Below are positions 39,801 to 48,221 of a stretch of DNA of 64,000 bases, one piece after another (the first letter of the stretch is position 1; each line of letters starts with the position of its first letter). A program made the position numbers and the translations under genes. The stretch spans positions 124,001 to 188,000 of the forward strand of contig NZ_JAJLRA010000004.1 of the NCBI RefSeq assembly GCF_020991365.1. Direction: 5' to 3'. Below the pieces are notes generated by a model, which was not told the origin of the DNA, ran no database searches, and saw only the letters and a program-made list of their open reading frames with translations. This stretch comes from Streptacidiphilus sp. ASG 303. GTDB lineage: Bacteria; Actinomycetota; Actinomycetes; Streptomycetales; Streptomycetaceae.

Positions 39801-40829
39801 TCAGGCGCGGCCGCGGCCGGTCCCGCCGCCGTCGGTCCCGTCGTAGTCGGGGCTGGTGAAGTCCGGTGAGGTGAAGTCGGGGCCGGTGAAGTCCGGGCCG
39901 GCGAAGTCGGGGGAGGAGAACTCGGGGGAGGAGAAGCTGGGCCGGGAGTAGTCGGGCGAGGAGAAGGGCGCCCGGCCGGGCGCGTCCCCGCGGACCCGCC
40001 CCGGGGTGGGCTCCGGGCCGGGGCTGGTGAAGCCGGGGCTGGTGAAGCCGAGCCGGGGGCGCTCGCGGACCAGGCTGACGCCGCCGGGGGCCGCAGCCCC
40101 GGGACCGGACCCGGGACCGGCCGCGCGTTCGGCGGGCCCGTCGTACCCGGCGCTCCCCGGGGCCCCGGCGGGCGCCTCGGGCCCGCCGGGCGCGCCGTCC
40201 AGGACGGACAGCAGGTAGGGCACCACGCCGCGGTCCCGGAGCGCCGTCCGCCAGGCGTCCTTCGCGCCCGCCAGCTCGGCGTACAGCTCCGGGTCCTGGC
40301 CGTCCGGCGGGGTCGAGCCGTCCCGCAGGGCGGTGAGCAGCAGGCCGACGATCCCGGCGACCATGGCGACGGCGCCGACCGCGAGGGAGACCCAGCCGGC
40401 GGTGACCAGCGACCGGGCGAACGCCAGGCCCGGGTCGGCGGCGCGCAGGCCGTAGCCGAGCAGCAGGAAGATGAGGGCGGCGGCCCAGGCGAGGATCGGC
40501 GCGAGCACGCCCATCACCGGCACGGCCCCGGCCCCGGCCCCGTCCGCCCCCGCGCCGCGGCCGTCCGCCGGGCCCCCGGCCCCGCCGCGCGGCGCGGCGG
40601 CGGACTCGCGGACCCGGTCGCGCAGGGCGGTGTAGAGGCCGTACTCGCCGGCGGCCGCGTCGGCGACGCCGGCCGCGGCGGCGAGCGCCCGGGTGCGCAG
40701 CTGCTCGGCGTTGAGCGGCGCGCCGGGGGTCCGGAGCGCGTGGCGGACGGCGTCGGTGTGCAGCGCCTCGTCCAGGACCCGTTCGAAGTCGGGCCGGTCC
40801 TCGGGCCGCAGGTGCGGAGCGGTGTTCAA
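39801..40829 (-). CDS. Membrane protein of unknown function with repeat C-terminal tail
   Basis: Protein of 342 aa that I do not recognise. Residues 1-95 are soluble and helical (PDFERVLDEALHTDAVRHAL, LNAEQLRTRALAAAAG). Two membrane helices follow (about 103-125 and 135-165; ILAWAAALIFLLLGYGL, GAVAMVAGIVGLLLTAL), then a soluble stretch (about 170-210). The tail (230-342) is disordered and contains F(T/S)SPDF repeats, likely phosphorylatable or interaction motifs. A TTG start is proposed because GGGGG lies a few nt upstream and no ATG/GTG is suitably placed. Confidence 0.7.
   Translation of the reverse strand: MNTAPHLRPEDRPDFERVLDEALHTDAVRHALRTPGAPLNAEQLRTRALAAAAGVADAAAGEYGLYTALRDRVRESAAAPRGGAGGPADGRGAGADGAGAGAVPVMGVLAPILAWAAALIFLLLGYGLRAADPGLAFARSLVTAGWVSLAVGAVAMVAGIVGLLLTALRDGSTPPDGQDPELYAELAGAKDAWRTALRDRGVVPYLLSVLDGAPGGPEAPAGAPGSAGYDGPAERAAGPGSGPGAAAPGGVSLVRERPRLGFTSPGFTSPGPEPTPGRVRGDAPGRAPFSSPDYSRPSFSSPEFSSPDFAGPDFTGPDFTSPDFTSPDYDGTDGGGTGRGRA
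39844..39963 (-). repeat. 15-bp coding minisatellite (FTSPD/FSSPE units)
   Basis: Eight consecutive 15-bp units of AAGTCGGGGCCGGTG type (plus strand), encoding the repeated tail of the membrane protein. Two more copies of a related 15-mer lie at about 40021-40050. Confidence 0.9.
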
Positions 40830-41069
40830 TCTGGCCCCCGGTTGCTCCGTCGGTCCGTCAGGAGGGTGGGTGGTCCGCCCGTCGCGGTGTCCCGCCCGTC
40901 GCGGTGTCCCGGGGGACGCGGTGCGGGCGCGGTGCGCCGCGGACCGGTGTGCGGCGGTCGCCCCGGGGACGGGTGGTCCGCCGGGGTCTCGACGGGTGTC
41001 TCGATGGTAGGGCCGGGGACTGACGGGTTGACAGCCTGTTTCAGGAACTTCGGGCCCCGTCGGGCGGAA

Positions 41070-42326
41070 TCATCCGCTCCGCTCCTCCGCCCGGTGCAGC
41101 GGGAGCCGGGCGACGAGCAGCCTGCCGTCCATGGTGACGCCGCCGTCCATGGCGACGGCGAGGTCGTCGGCGTAGACGTGCGGTCCGGTGATCCGGTCCG
41201 GCGCGCCGCCGTCCTCGGCGTGGGCGTCGCCGGTGAGGTAGGGGATGGGGCTGTGGCCGTGGACGACGCGCTCCCCGCCGTAGGCGCCGAGGAGCTCCTC
41301 CACCGCGAGGGGCCCGGCCTCGCCGCGGAAGGCGAACCGCTTGGTGAAGCGGCGGAAGCACTCCCACCACTCGTCGGCGTCGTCGGAGGCGAGCAGCTCG
41401 TGGACGGTGTCGTTGACCTCGTCGACGGAGGCGCCGTACTCCAGGTAGGCCGTGGTGTCGGAGTGCAGCAGCAGGTGGCCGTCCTCGACGGTGAGGGCGG
41501 GCAGCCGGGAGAGCCAGCTGACGTGGTGCGGCTCCAGGCGGTCCATGTCCTGCTGCTGGCCGCCGTTGAGGCGCCACGCGGCGAGGAAGGACGCGGTTCC
41601 GGCGCCGGACTGCACGGGGTCGGCCCCCCAGCGGTGGGCGCCGAGCAGCAGCAGTTCGTGGTTGCCCATCAGGGCGCGGCAGTAGCCGCCCGCGGCGGCG
41701 GCCTCGGCGGCGAGCTGCATCACCAGGTCGATGACGCCGATGCCGTCCGGGCCGCGGTCGGTGAAGTCGCCGAGGAACCAGACCCGGGCGCGGCCGGCCG
41801 TCCAGTGCCCCTCGTCGTCGACGAGGCCCTGCTCCCGCAGGGCGGCGAGGAGCTCGTCGAGGTAGCCGTGGACGTCGCCGACGACGTAGAGCGGGCCGGT
41901 GCCGGTGTCGGCGCCGTCCCGGTCGGGCCCGGCGGCCGCCGCGGGCCCGCCGCCGAGGGGGACGGCGCCGAGCGGGGCACCCAGGTCGAGGGTCGGCGGG
42001 TCGGCGGGGGGCGCCTCGCCGAGGACCGCCCCGGCCGGGCGCGCGCCCGCACCGGCGCCGGTCTCGAACCAGCCCCGGACGGACGGGGGCGCGGGGTCCT
42101 CCACGCGGAGGGAGGCGGCGACGGGACCGCCGTGCCCGGGACCGCCGTGCTCCGGACCGCCGTGCTCCGGACCGCCGTGCTCCGGACCGCCGGGCTCCGC
42201 CCACGGCCGCTGCGGACCGCCGTGGACGCCGCCCTCGTGCCCGTACGCCAGGGGGTCGAGGGCCATGCGGGCGCGGGGGCCTGTCTCGGGCAGCTCAGGC
42301 CCGGGGAAGCGGTCCTCGGGTGTCAT
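41070..42326 (-). CDS. Metallophosphoesterase, PPP/diadenosine-tetraphosphatase type
   Basis: Protein of 418 aa. The catalytic core (about 145-410) has the PPP-family signature motifs VVGDVHGYLDEL, FLGDFTDRGPDG, LMGNHELLLL and VVHGHSPIPY, plus a metal-coordinating His in LLLHSDTT. It may hydrolyse phosphoproteins, dinucleoside polyphosphates or related esters. The first 140 residues are Pro/Gly-rich with five GGPEH units from a 15-bp DNA repeat. ATG lies 6 nt after a perfect TATGAT -10 box with no ribosome site, so it is predicted leaderless. Confidence 0.9.
   Translation of the reverse strand: MTPEDRFPGPELPETGPRARMALDPLAYGHEGGVHGGPQRPWAEPGGPEHGGPEHGGPEHGGPGHGGPVAASLRVEDPAPPSVRGWFETGAGAGARPAGAVLGEAPPADPPTLDLGAPLGAVPLGGGPAAAAGPDRDGADTGTGPLYVVGDVHGYLDELLAALREQGLVDDEGHWTAGRARVWFLGDFTDRGPDGIGVIDLVMQLAAEAAAAGGYCRALMGNHELLLLGAHRWGADPVQSGAGTASFLAAWRLNGGQQQDMDRLEPHHVSWLSRLPALTVEDGHLLLHSDTTAYLEYGASVDEVNDTVHELLASDDADEWWECFRRFTKRFAFRGEAGPLAVEELLGAYGGERVVHGHSPIPYLTGDAHAEDGGAPDRITGPHVYADDLAVAMDGGVTMDGRLLVARLPLHRAEERSG
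42124..42198 (-). repeat. 15-bp coding minisatellite (GGPEH units)
   Basis: Five units of GGACCGCCGTGCTCC (plus strand), three identical, in frame in the N-terminus of the metallophosphoesterase. Confidence 0.93.
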
Positions 42327-42464
42327 CCGCCCATCATAGGAAGACGGGTATCCCGGCGTCCGCACCTGGGCCGCATCCGTGGGCCCCGGCTTGCGGTGCC
42401 GTCCGGAGCGGCGGACCGGTTCGTCCGGTACGGGCGTTTGGCCGGAATCCCTGCCGGACGTGGC

Positions 42465-43601
42465 TCAGCCCTCGTCCGGCGTGCGGGGCGGGCTGACGGT
42501 GGTGCGGGGGCTGCGGCGCTGCGAGGACGCCCGGACGATCAGTTCGGTGGGCATGAGCCGTCCGGGCGGCTGCCCGGCCGTTCCGTCCGCGCGGCGCCCT
42601 CCGGGCTGCTGTCCGCGCACCCCCTCGATGGCGTCGATCAGCAGGTTGACCACGGTGGTGCCGATGTTCCGCGGCTTGAGGGAGAGCGTGGTGATGGGCG
42701 GCTCGGTGGCGGCGTACACGTCGCTCTCGCTGCAGCAGACCAGCAGCAGGTCCTCGGGCACGCGCAGCCCGTACCGGCGTGCGGCGGCCAGCAGGTCGGT
42801 GCCGTTGGGGTCGAAGAGTCCGTACACGGCGTCGGGCCGGTCGGGGCGGGCCAGCAGCCGGTCCGCGGCGACGGCGCCCGCGGCGGGGTCGTGCGCCGGG
42901 TAGGTCTCGTGGACGGGCTCCTGGCCGATCTTGGCGCACCACGAGAGGTACGCCTCGGTGCTCAGCCGGGTGTAGGTGTCGGTGCTGGTGCCGGTGAGGA
43001 GGCCGATGCGGCGGGCGCCGGCCCCGGACAGGTGGTCGAGGATGCCGAGCACGGCGGCCTCGTGGTCGTTGTCCACCCACGCGGTGACGGGGCAGTTGCC
43101 GGGCTTGCCGTCGCTCACCACGGGCACGCCCTGGCGGTGCAGCTCGGCCACGAGCGGGTCGTGGTCGGAGGGGTCGATGACGACCGTGCCGTCGAGGGCG
43201 ACGTTGCCCCAGACGTCGTGCCGGGAGGAGGCGGGGAGCACCACGAGGGCGTAGCCGCGGTTGAGCGCCGCCGAGGTGGCCGCGCGGGCCATCTCGGCGA
43301 AGTAGGCGAACTCGGTGAAGGTGAAGGGCTCCTCGCCGTAGGTGGTCACGGTGAGTCCGAGCAGGCCGGACCGGCCCGTCCGCAGGGTGCGGGCGGCGGC
43401 GGACGGGCGGTAGCCCAGCCGCTCGGCGACCTCGCGCACCCGGGTGCGGGTCTCCTCGGGCAGGCGGCCCTTGCCGTTCAGGGCGTCGGAGACGGTGGTG
43501 ATCGACACGCCGGCCGCGGCGGCGACGTCCCGGATCCCGGCGCGTTCCAGCCGCCGGGGGCGGGGAGGCCGACGGCCGCTCTGGTTGGCTGCTGCTGTCA
43601 T
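42465..43601 (-). CDS. LacI-family transcriptional regulator
   Basis: Regulator of 378 aa. The LacI helix-turn-helix reads IRDVAAAAGVSITTVSDALNGKGRLPEETR near residues 22-50, with hinge helix SAAARTLRTGRSGLLGL. The periplasmic-binding-type effector domain has VVIDPSDHDPLVAELHRQGVPVV, DNDHEAAVLGILDHL and TLSLKPRNIGTTVVNLLIDAI. Divergent from hisC; palindromes in the gap are likely operators. The ligand is probably a sugar, but no sugar transport genes are adjacent. The ribosome site before the ATG is weak. Confidence 0.92.
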   Translation of the reverse strand: MTAAANQSGRRPPRPRRLERAGIRDVAAAAGVSITTVSDALNGKGRLPEETRTRVREVAERLGYRPSAAARTLRTGRSGLLGLTVTTYGEEPFTFTEFAYFAEMARAATSAALNRGYALVVLPASSRHDVWGNVALDGTVVIDPSDHDPLVAELHRQGVPVVSDGKPGNCPVTAWVDNDHEAAVLGILDHLSGAGARRIGLLTGTSTDTYTRLSTEAYLSWCAKIGQEPVHETYPAHDPAAGAVAADRLLARPDRPDAVYGLFDPNGTDLLAAARRYGLRVPEDLLLVCCSESDVYAATEPPITTLSLKPRNIGTTVVNLLIDAIEGVRGQQPGGRRADGTAGQPPGRLMPTELIVRASSQRRSPRTTVSPPRTPDEG

Positions 43602-43659
43602 GGCGGACCGATCGTATGGCGCGCCACCACCGATGGTGAGCAGACCGTCACAAAGCGTT

Positions 43660-43709
43660 GGAGATAGGTTTCTCCATGAACGCAAACGTCACTCTTCCTT
43701 CGAAGAGTG
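43660..43709. promoter_or_regulatory. Palindromes between lacI-type gene and hisC
   Basis: CACTCTTC (43690-43697), CTTC, GAAGAGTG (43702-43709) is a perfect 8+8 inverted repeat. GGAGA/TCTCC (43660-43664, 43671-43675) is a shorter one. The region is AT-richer than its surroundings. Likely LacI-type operators or promoter elements. Confidence 0.5.
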
Positions 43710-43911
43710 ATGCCTGCGCCCCGTCCCGCCTGCGACTTGTGCCGTCCCGGGTGCCGCGACCACCGGAGGGCCGTTTCCGCGCCACGACCGCATCCCACCC
43801 GCACGGGTGAATTCCGCGGGGGCGGCTCGTAAGGTGTTTCCCGACCGGACGGTCGGGCGCGACGCCCGGCGGCCGCGGTCGGGTGTGGACGAGCGAGCGG
43901 AGGACACGACG

Positions 43912-45003
43912 GTGAGCGGCACGGCTGCACAGGGCCCCCGGCTTCGGCCGGAGCTGGACGGCATTCCCACCTACAAGCCGGGACGCCCGGCCACCGGTGC
44001 GGACGGCGCGCCGGCCTACAAGCTCTCCTCCAACGAGAACCCCTACGACCCGCTGCCGGGCGTCCTGGAGGCGGTCACCGGCGCGGCCGCCCGCTTCCAC
44101 CGCTACCCGGACATGGCCTGCGCGGAGCTGACCGCGGAGCTCGCCGAGCGGTTCGGCGTGCCCGCCGGGCACATCGCCACCGGCACCGGCTCGGTCGGCG
44201 TCGCCCAGTCGCTGCTGCAGTCGACGGCCGGCCCGGGCGACGAGGTGGTCTACGCCTGGCGCTCCTTCGAGGCGTACCCGATCATCACGCGGATCAGCGG
44301 CGCCACCGCCGTCCCCGTGCCGCTGACGCCGGGCGACGTCCACGACCTCGACGCCATGGCCGACGCGGTCACCGACCGCACCCGGCTCGTCTTCGTCTGC
44401 AACCCCAACAACCCGACCGGCACCGCCGTGCGCCGCGCCGAGCTGGAGCGCTTCCTCGACCGGGTGCCGGGCGACGTGCTGGTGGTCCTCGACGAGGCGT
44501 ACCGGGAGTTCATCCGCGACCCCGAGGTGCCCGACGGCGTCGACCTCTACCGCGACCGGCCCAACGTCTGCGTGCTGCGCACCTTCTCCAAGGCCTACGG
44601 CCTGGCCGGGCTGCGGGTCGGCTTCGCGATCGCCCACGAGCCGGTGGCGGCGGCGCTGCGCAAGACCGCGGTGCCGTTCGGCGTCAGCCAGCTCGCCCAG
44701 GACGCCGCGGTGGCCTCGCTGCGCGCCGAGGACGCGCTGATGGCCCGGGTCGACGCGCTGGTGGCGGAGCGGGCCCGGGTCGCGGAGGCGCTGGCCTCCC
44801 AGGGCTGGACGGTGCCGGAGTCGCAGGCCAACTTCGTGTGGCTGCGGCTCGGCGACCGGACCCTCGACTTCGCCGCGGCGTGCGAGGCGGCCGGTGTCGT
44901 GGTGCGGCCGTTCGCCGGGGAGGGCGTGCGGGTCACCGTCGGCGAGACCGAGGCGAACGACCTCTTCCTCCAGGCCGCCGAGGCGTTCCGCAAGGAGCTC
45001 TGA
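43912..45003 (+). CDS. hisC: Histidinol-phosphate aminotransferase-like protein
   Basis: PLP enzyme of 363 aa, fold type I class II. Features are [16 protein letters not shown] near residue 35 (substrate-side Asn), [13 protein letters not shown] near 163, VLDEAYREF near 195 (Asp and Tyr bind PLP), [14 protein letters not shown] with the PLP-linking Lys near 228, and a C-terminal [15 protein letters not shown] with the phosphate-binding Arg. It transaminates histidinol phosphate or an aromatic 2-oxoacid; without other his genes nearby the aromatic role is possible. The GTG has GCGGAGG 8 nt upstream. Confidence 0.9.
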   Translation: MSGTAAQGPRLRPELDGIPTYKPGRPATGADGAPAYKLSSNENPYDPLPGVLEAVTGAAARFHRYPDMACAELTAELAERFGVPAGHIATGTGSVGVAQSLLQSTAGPGDEVVYAWRSFEAYPIITRISGATAVPVPLTPGDVHDLDAMADAVTDRTRLVFVCNPNNPTGTAVRRAELERFLDRVPGDVLVVLDEAYREFIRDPEVPDGVDLYRDRPNVCVLRTFSKAYGLAGLRVGFAIAHEPVAAALRKTAVPFGVSQLAQDAAVASLRAEDALMARVDALVAERARVAEALASQGWTVPESQANFVWLRLGDRTLDFAAACEAAGVVVRPFAGEGVRVTVGETEANDLFLQAAEAFRKEL

Positions 45004-45009
45004 CCCGCG

Positions 45010-45113
45010 GCCGGGCCCGCACCCGCCGAGGGGCCCGGACGTGTAGCCGGGCCCGCACCCGCCGAGAGGCCCGGACGTGCAGCCGGGCCCGCACCCGCCG
45101 AGAGGCCCGGACG
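45010..45113 (+). repeat. Three 36-bp tandem repeats after hisC
   Basis: Units start at 45010, 45046 and 45082 (GCCGGGCCCGCACCCGCCGA...), nearly identical, each able to form a small GGGCCC-based hairpin. Non-coding. Confidence 0.9.
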
Positions 45114-45118
45114 ACGTC

Positions 45119-45159
45119 GAGGGGCCCGCACCGCGCCGGCCGCGCGGTGCGGGCCCCTC
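45119..45159 (+). terminator. Strong terminator between hisC and cydA
   Basis: A perfect 18-bp GC stem (45119-45136 with 45142-45159) and a 5-nt loop. Further short repeats (CCCGTACGTCCGCATG-like) follow to about 45215. Confidence 0.85.
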
Positions 45160-45466
45160 CGCATGCCCGTACGTCCGCATGCCCGCACGTCCGCACGTCT
45201 GCACGGCGCGTGTGTCCGCACCGCACGCGGGCCCGCACCGCACCCCCGGCGGGGTGCCCGTGCGCGTCCTGCCCCGTGCGCCTCCTGCCCCTGCCCCGGG
45301 GGAGGGCCGACCGGCCCGGCCGGGGCGCCCCGCCCGGGACCCTTCGGCCCCGTGCCCGGGCCCGGCGGCCTCTGCGCCGCGCCACCGCCGCCCCGCCATG
45401 CTCCGGGTGACCGATTTCACGCCCTGTGGGGCGGTACCGGGGTCGGTTCCCGTCACCCGGTCGGGT

Positions 45467-45508
45467 CATAATTCCCATGTGCTTGTGAACGTGTTCACGT
45501 TCACAAGC
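45467..45508 (+). promoter_or_regulatory. cydABCD promoter with Rex-type operator
   Basis: CATAAT (45467-45472) is a good -10 box. Just downstream, TTGTGAACGTGTTCACGT (45483-45500) fits the Rex operator TTGTGAANNNNTTCACAA except for the last two bases. It lies inside a longer palindrome with perfect 12-bp arms (45481-45492 and 45497-45508). Rex represses cyd genes in streptomycetes and releases when NADH is high. The operator covers the transcription start. Confidence 0.85.
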
Positions 45509-45536
45509 GGACAAGCCCCGCAGGCAGGAGCGACCC

Positions 45537-47111
45537 GTGGACCTAGCGCTGGCACCCGAGACCATCGCCCGGTGGCAGTTCGGCATCACCACCGTCTACC
45601 ACTTCCTCTTCGTGCCCCTGACGATCAGCCTGTCGGCGGTCACCGCCGGCCTGGAGACCGCCTGGGTCCGCACCGGGAAGGAGAAGTACTTCCACGCCAC
45701 CCGCTTCTGGGGGAAGCTCTTCCTGATCAACATCGCCATGGGCGTGGTCACCGGCATCGTGCAGGAGTTCCAGTTCGGCATGAACTGGTCGGACTACTCG
45801 CGCTTCGTCGGCGACGTCTTCGGCGCCCCCCTGGCGATGGAGGCGCTCATCGCCTTCTTCTTCGAGTCCACCTTCATCGGCCTGTGGATCTTCGGCTGGG
45901 ACCGGCTGCCGAAGCGGCTGCACTGCGCCGCCATCTGGATGGTCTCGCTCGGCACGGTCCTCTCCGCGTACTTCATCCTGGCCGCCAACTCCTGGATGCA
46001 GCACCCCGTCGGGTACGCGCTGGACCCCGCCACCGGCCGAGCCCGCCTCACCGACATCGGCGCCGTGCTCTTCCAGAACACCGCCCTGGCGCAGTTCGCC
46101 CACACCCTCACCGCCGCCTTCCTCACCGGCGCCGCCTTCATGGTCGGCATCGCCTCCTACCACCTGTGGCGCACCCGGCGGCTCCAGGAGGCGGGAGAGG
46201 CGGCCGACCCGAAGCGCACCCTGGCCATGCGCACCTCGCTGCGCGTCGCCCTGGTGGTCGCCGTCGTCGCGGGCCTCGGCACCGCCGTCAGCGGGGACAG
46301 CCTCGGCAAGGTGATGTTCCGGCAGCAGCCGATGAAGATGGCCGCCGCCGAGGCGCTGTGGGACAAGGAGGCGCCCGCGCCGTTCTCCGTCTTCGCCGTC
46401 GGCGACGTCGCCAAGGGCCACAACACGGTCGCCGTGGAGATCCCCGGACTGCTCTCCTTCCTCGCCCACAGCGACTTCCGCTCCGAGGTGCCGGGCGTCA
46501 ACGACGTCGCCGCCGCCGAGGCCGCGAGGTACGGCGGCGACCCGAAGGACTACCTGCCGAACGTGCCCGTCGCCTACTGGGGCTTCCGCTGGATGATCGG
46601 CTTCGGCATGACGTCCTTCGCCTGCGCCCTGGCGGGCCTCTGGCTCACCCGCAGCCGCCGCTGGGTCGCCCCGGGGAAGCGCACCGCGCCCGACGAGGTG
46701 CCCCGGCTGATGCTCACCCCCACCCGCGAGCTCGGCCCGGCGCTCACCCGGTGGGGCTGGCGCGTCGGCATCCTCACCATGGGCTTCCCGCTGCTCGCCA
46801 ACTCCTGGGGCTGGATCTTCACCGAGACCGGCCGCCAGCCGTGGGTGGTCTTCGGCCTGATGCGCACCTCCGACGCGGTCTCGCCCGGCGTCTCCCTCGC
46901 CGAGCAGCTCACCACCCTCATCGGCTTCACCCTGCTCTACGCCGCGCTCGCCGTCGTCGAGGTGCGGCTGCTGGCGACGTACGCCAAGGCCGGACCGGTC
47001 ACCTCCGAGCGGCCGCCGGAGAAGGACCCCGTCCTGCGCGGCCCCGGCGGCCCCGCCGGCGGCGACCCCGACGGCGAGGACGCCGACAGGCCCCTCGCCT
47101 TCGCCTACTGA
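45537..47111 (+). CDS. cydA: Cytochrome bd ubiquinol/menaquinol oxidase subunit I
   Basis: Membrane protein of 524 aa with about nine helices. His22 in TTVYHFLFVPLT is the haem b595 ligand; a His in AQFAHTLTAAFLTGAAF near 188 and a Met region further on ligate haem b558/d. FGMNWSDYSRFVGDVFGAPL and GRQPWVVFGLMRTSDAVS are family blocks; the quinol loop is of the short type. It oxidises menaquinol and reduces oxygen with high affinity under low oxygen. The GTG has AGGAG 6 nt upstream. First gene of cydA-cydB-cydCD. Confidence 0.96.
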   Translation: MDLALAPETIARWQFGITTVYHFLFVPLTISLSAVTAGLETAWVRTGKEKYFHATRFWGKLFLINIAMGVVTGIVQEFQFGMNWSDYSRFVGDVFGAPLAMEALIAFFFESTFIGLWIFGWDRLPKRLHCAAIWMVSLGTVLSAYFILAANSWMQHPVGYALDPATGRARLTDIGAVLFQNTALAQFAHTLTAAFLTGAAFMVGIASYHLWRTRRLQEAGEAADPKRTLAMRTSLRVALVVAVVAGLGTAVSGDSLGKVMFRQQPMKMAAAEALWDKEAPAPFSVFAVGDVAKGHNTVAVEIPGLLSFLAHSDFRSEVPGVNDVAAAEAARYGGDPKDYLPNVPVAYWGFRWMIGFGMTSFACALAGLWLTRSRRWVAPGKRTAPDEVPRLMLTPTRELGPALTRWGWRVGILTMGFPLLANSWGWIFTETGRQPWVVFGLMRTSDAVSPGVSLAEQLTTLIGFTLLYAALAVVEVRLLATYAKAGPVTSERPPEKDPVLRGPGGPAGGDPDGEDADRPLAFAY

Positions 47112-47144
47112 CGGCCCGTCGCAGGAATCAGGAGACAGCGGACC

Positions 47145-48221
47145 ATGCACCTCCACGACGTCTGGTTCATCCTCATCGCCGTCCTGTGGACCGGCTACTT
47201 CTTCCTGGAGGGCTTCGACTTCGGCGTCGGCGTCCTCACCCGGCTCCTGGCGCGCGACGAGCGCGAGCGCCGGGTGCTGATCAACACCATCGGCCCGGTC
47301 TGGGACGGCAACGAGGTGTGGTTGCTCACCGCGGGCGGCGCCACCTTCGCGGCCTTCCCCGACTGGTACGCCACCCTCTTCTCCGGCTTCTACCTGCCGC
47401 TCTTCGCGATCCTGGTCTGCCTGATCGTGCGCGGCGTCGCCTTCGAGTACCGGGCCAAGCGCGACGGCGTGCGGTGGAAGCGGAACTGGGAGCAGGCGAT
47501 CTTCTGGACCTCGCTGCTGCCCGCGTTCCTCTGGGGCGTGGCCTTCGCGGACATCGTCCGCGGCGTCCCGATCGACCGGCACAAGGAGTACGCCGGCGGC
47601 CTCCTCGACCTGCTCCACCCGTACGCGCTGCTGGGCGGCCTGGTGACGCTGACCCTGTTCACCTTCCACGGCGCCGTCTTCACCGCGCTGAAGACCCTCG
47701 GCCCGATCCGCGAGCGGGCCCGCGCCCTCGCCGGGCGGCTCGGCCTGCTCACCGCGGTCCTCGCCGCCGCCTTCCTGGTGTGGACGCAGGCCGGCACCGG
47801 CAACGCCCGCAGCCTCGCCGCCCTCGTCCTCGCCGTCGCGGCGCTGCTCGGCGCGCTCGCCCTCAACCGGGCGGGCCGCGAGGGCTGGGCGTTCACCTGC
47901 TCGGGCCTCACGGTCGCGGCGGCGGTGGGGATGCTCTTCCTGGCGCTGTACCCGGACGTGATGCCCTCCACCCTGGACCCGGCGTGGAGCCTCACCGTCG
48001 CCAACGCCGCCTCCTCCGCCTACACGCTCAGGATCATGACCTGGGTGGCGGTGGTCTTCACCCCGCTCGTGCTGCTCTACCAGGGCTGGACCTACTGGGT
48101 CTTCCGCCGCCGCATCGGCGTGCAGCACATCCCGGCCCCGGCCCACGCGGCGGCCGTGCCCGCCCCCGCCGGCCCCGCCGGGACGGCCGCCCCCGCCGAG
48201 CCCGCCGCCGACCGCCCGTGA
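47145..48221 (+). CDS. cydB: Cytochrome bd oxidase subunit II
   Basis: Membrane protein of 358 aa with about eight helices. Family signatures are WTGYFFLEGFDFGVG near residue 15, NTIGPVWDGNEVWLLTAGGA near 47, and MFLALYPDVMPSTLDP-type sequence near 268. It stabilises the haems of CydA. The last 30 residues are a Pro/Ala-rich tail. ATG with AGGAGAC 8 nt upstream; its stop overlaps the GTG of cydCD by 4 bp. Confidence 0.96.
   Translation: MHLHDVWFILIAVLWTGYFFLEGFDFGVGVLTRLLARDERERRVLINTIGPVWDGNEVWLLTAGGATFAAFPDWYATLFSGFYLPLFAILVCLIVRGVAFEYRAKRDGVRWKRNWEQAIFWTSLLPAFLWGVAFADIVRGVPIDRHKEYAGGLLDLLHPYALLGGLVTLTLFTFHGAVFTALKTLGPIRERARALAGRLGLLTAVLAAAFLVWTQAGTGNARSLAALVLAVAALLGALALNRAGREGWAFTCSGLTVAAAVGMLFLALYPDVMPSTLDPAWSLTVANAASSAYTLRIMTWVAVVFTPLVLLYQGWTYWVFRRRIGVQHIPAPAHAAAVPAPAGPAGTAAPAEPAADRP

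Noticed and set aside
41028-41058. TTGACA at 41028 as a plus-strand promoter
   Set aside because: No suitable -10 box and no plus-strand gene follows; the neighbouring gene reads the other way.
43676-43810. 44-codon open frame upstream of hisC
   Set aside because: Too short and without recognised similarity; kept only as a possibility in the operator finding, not called as a gene.
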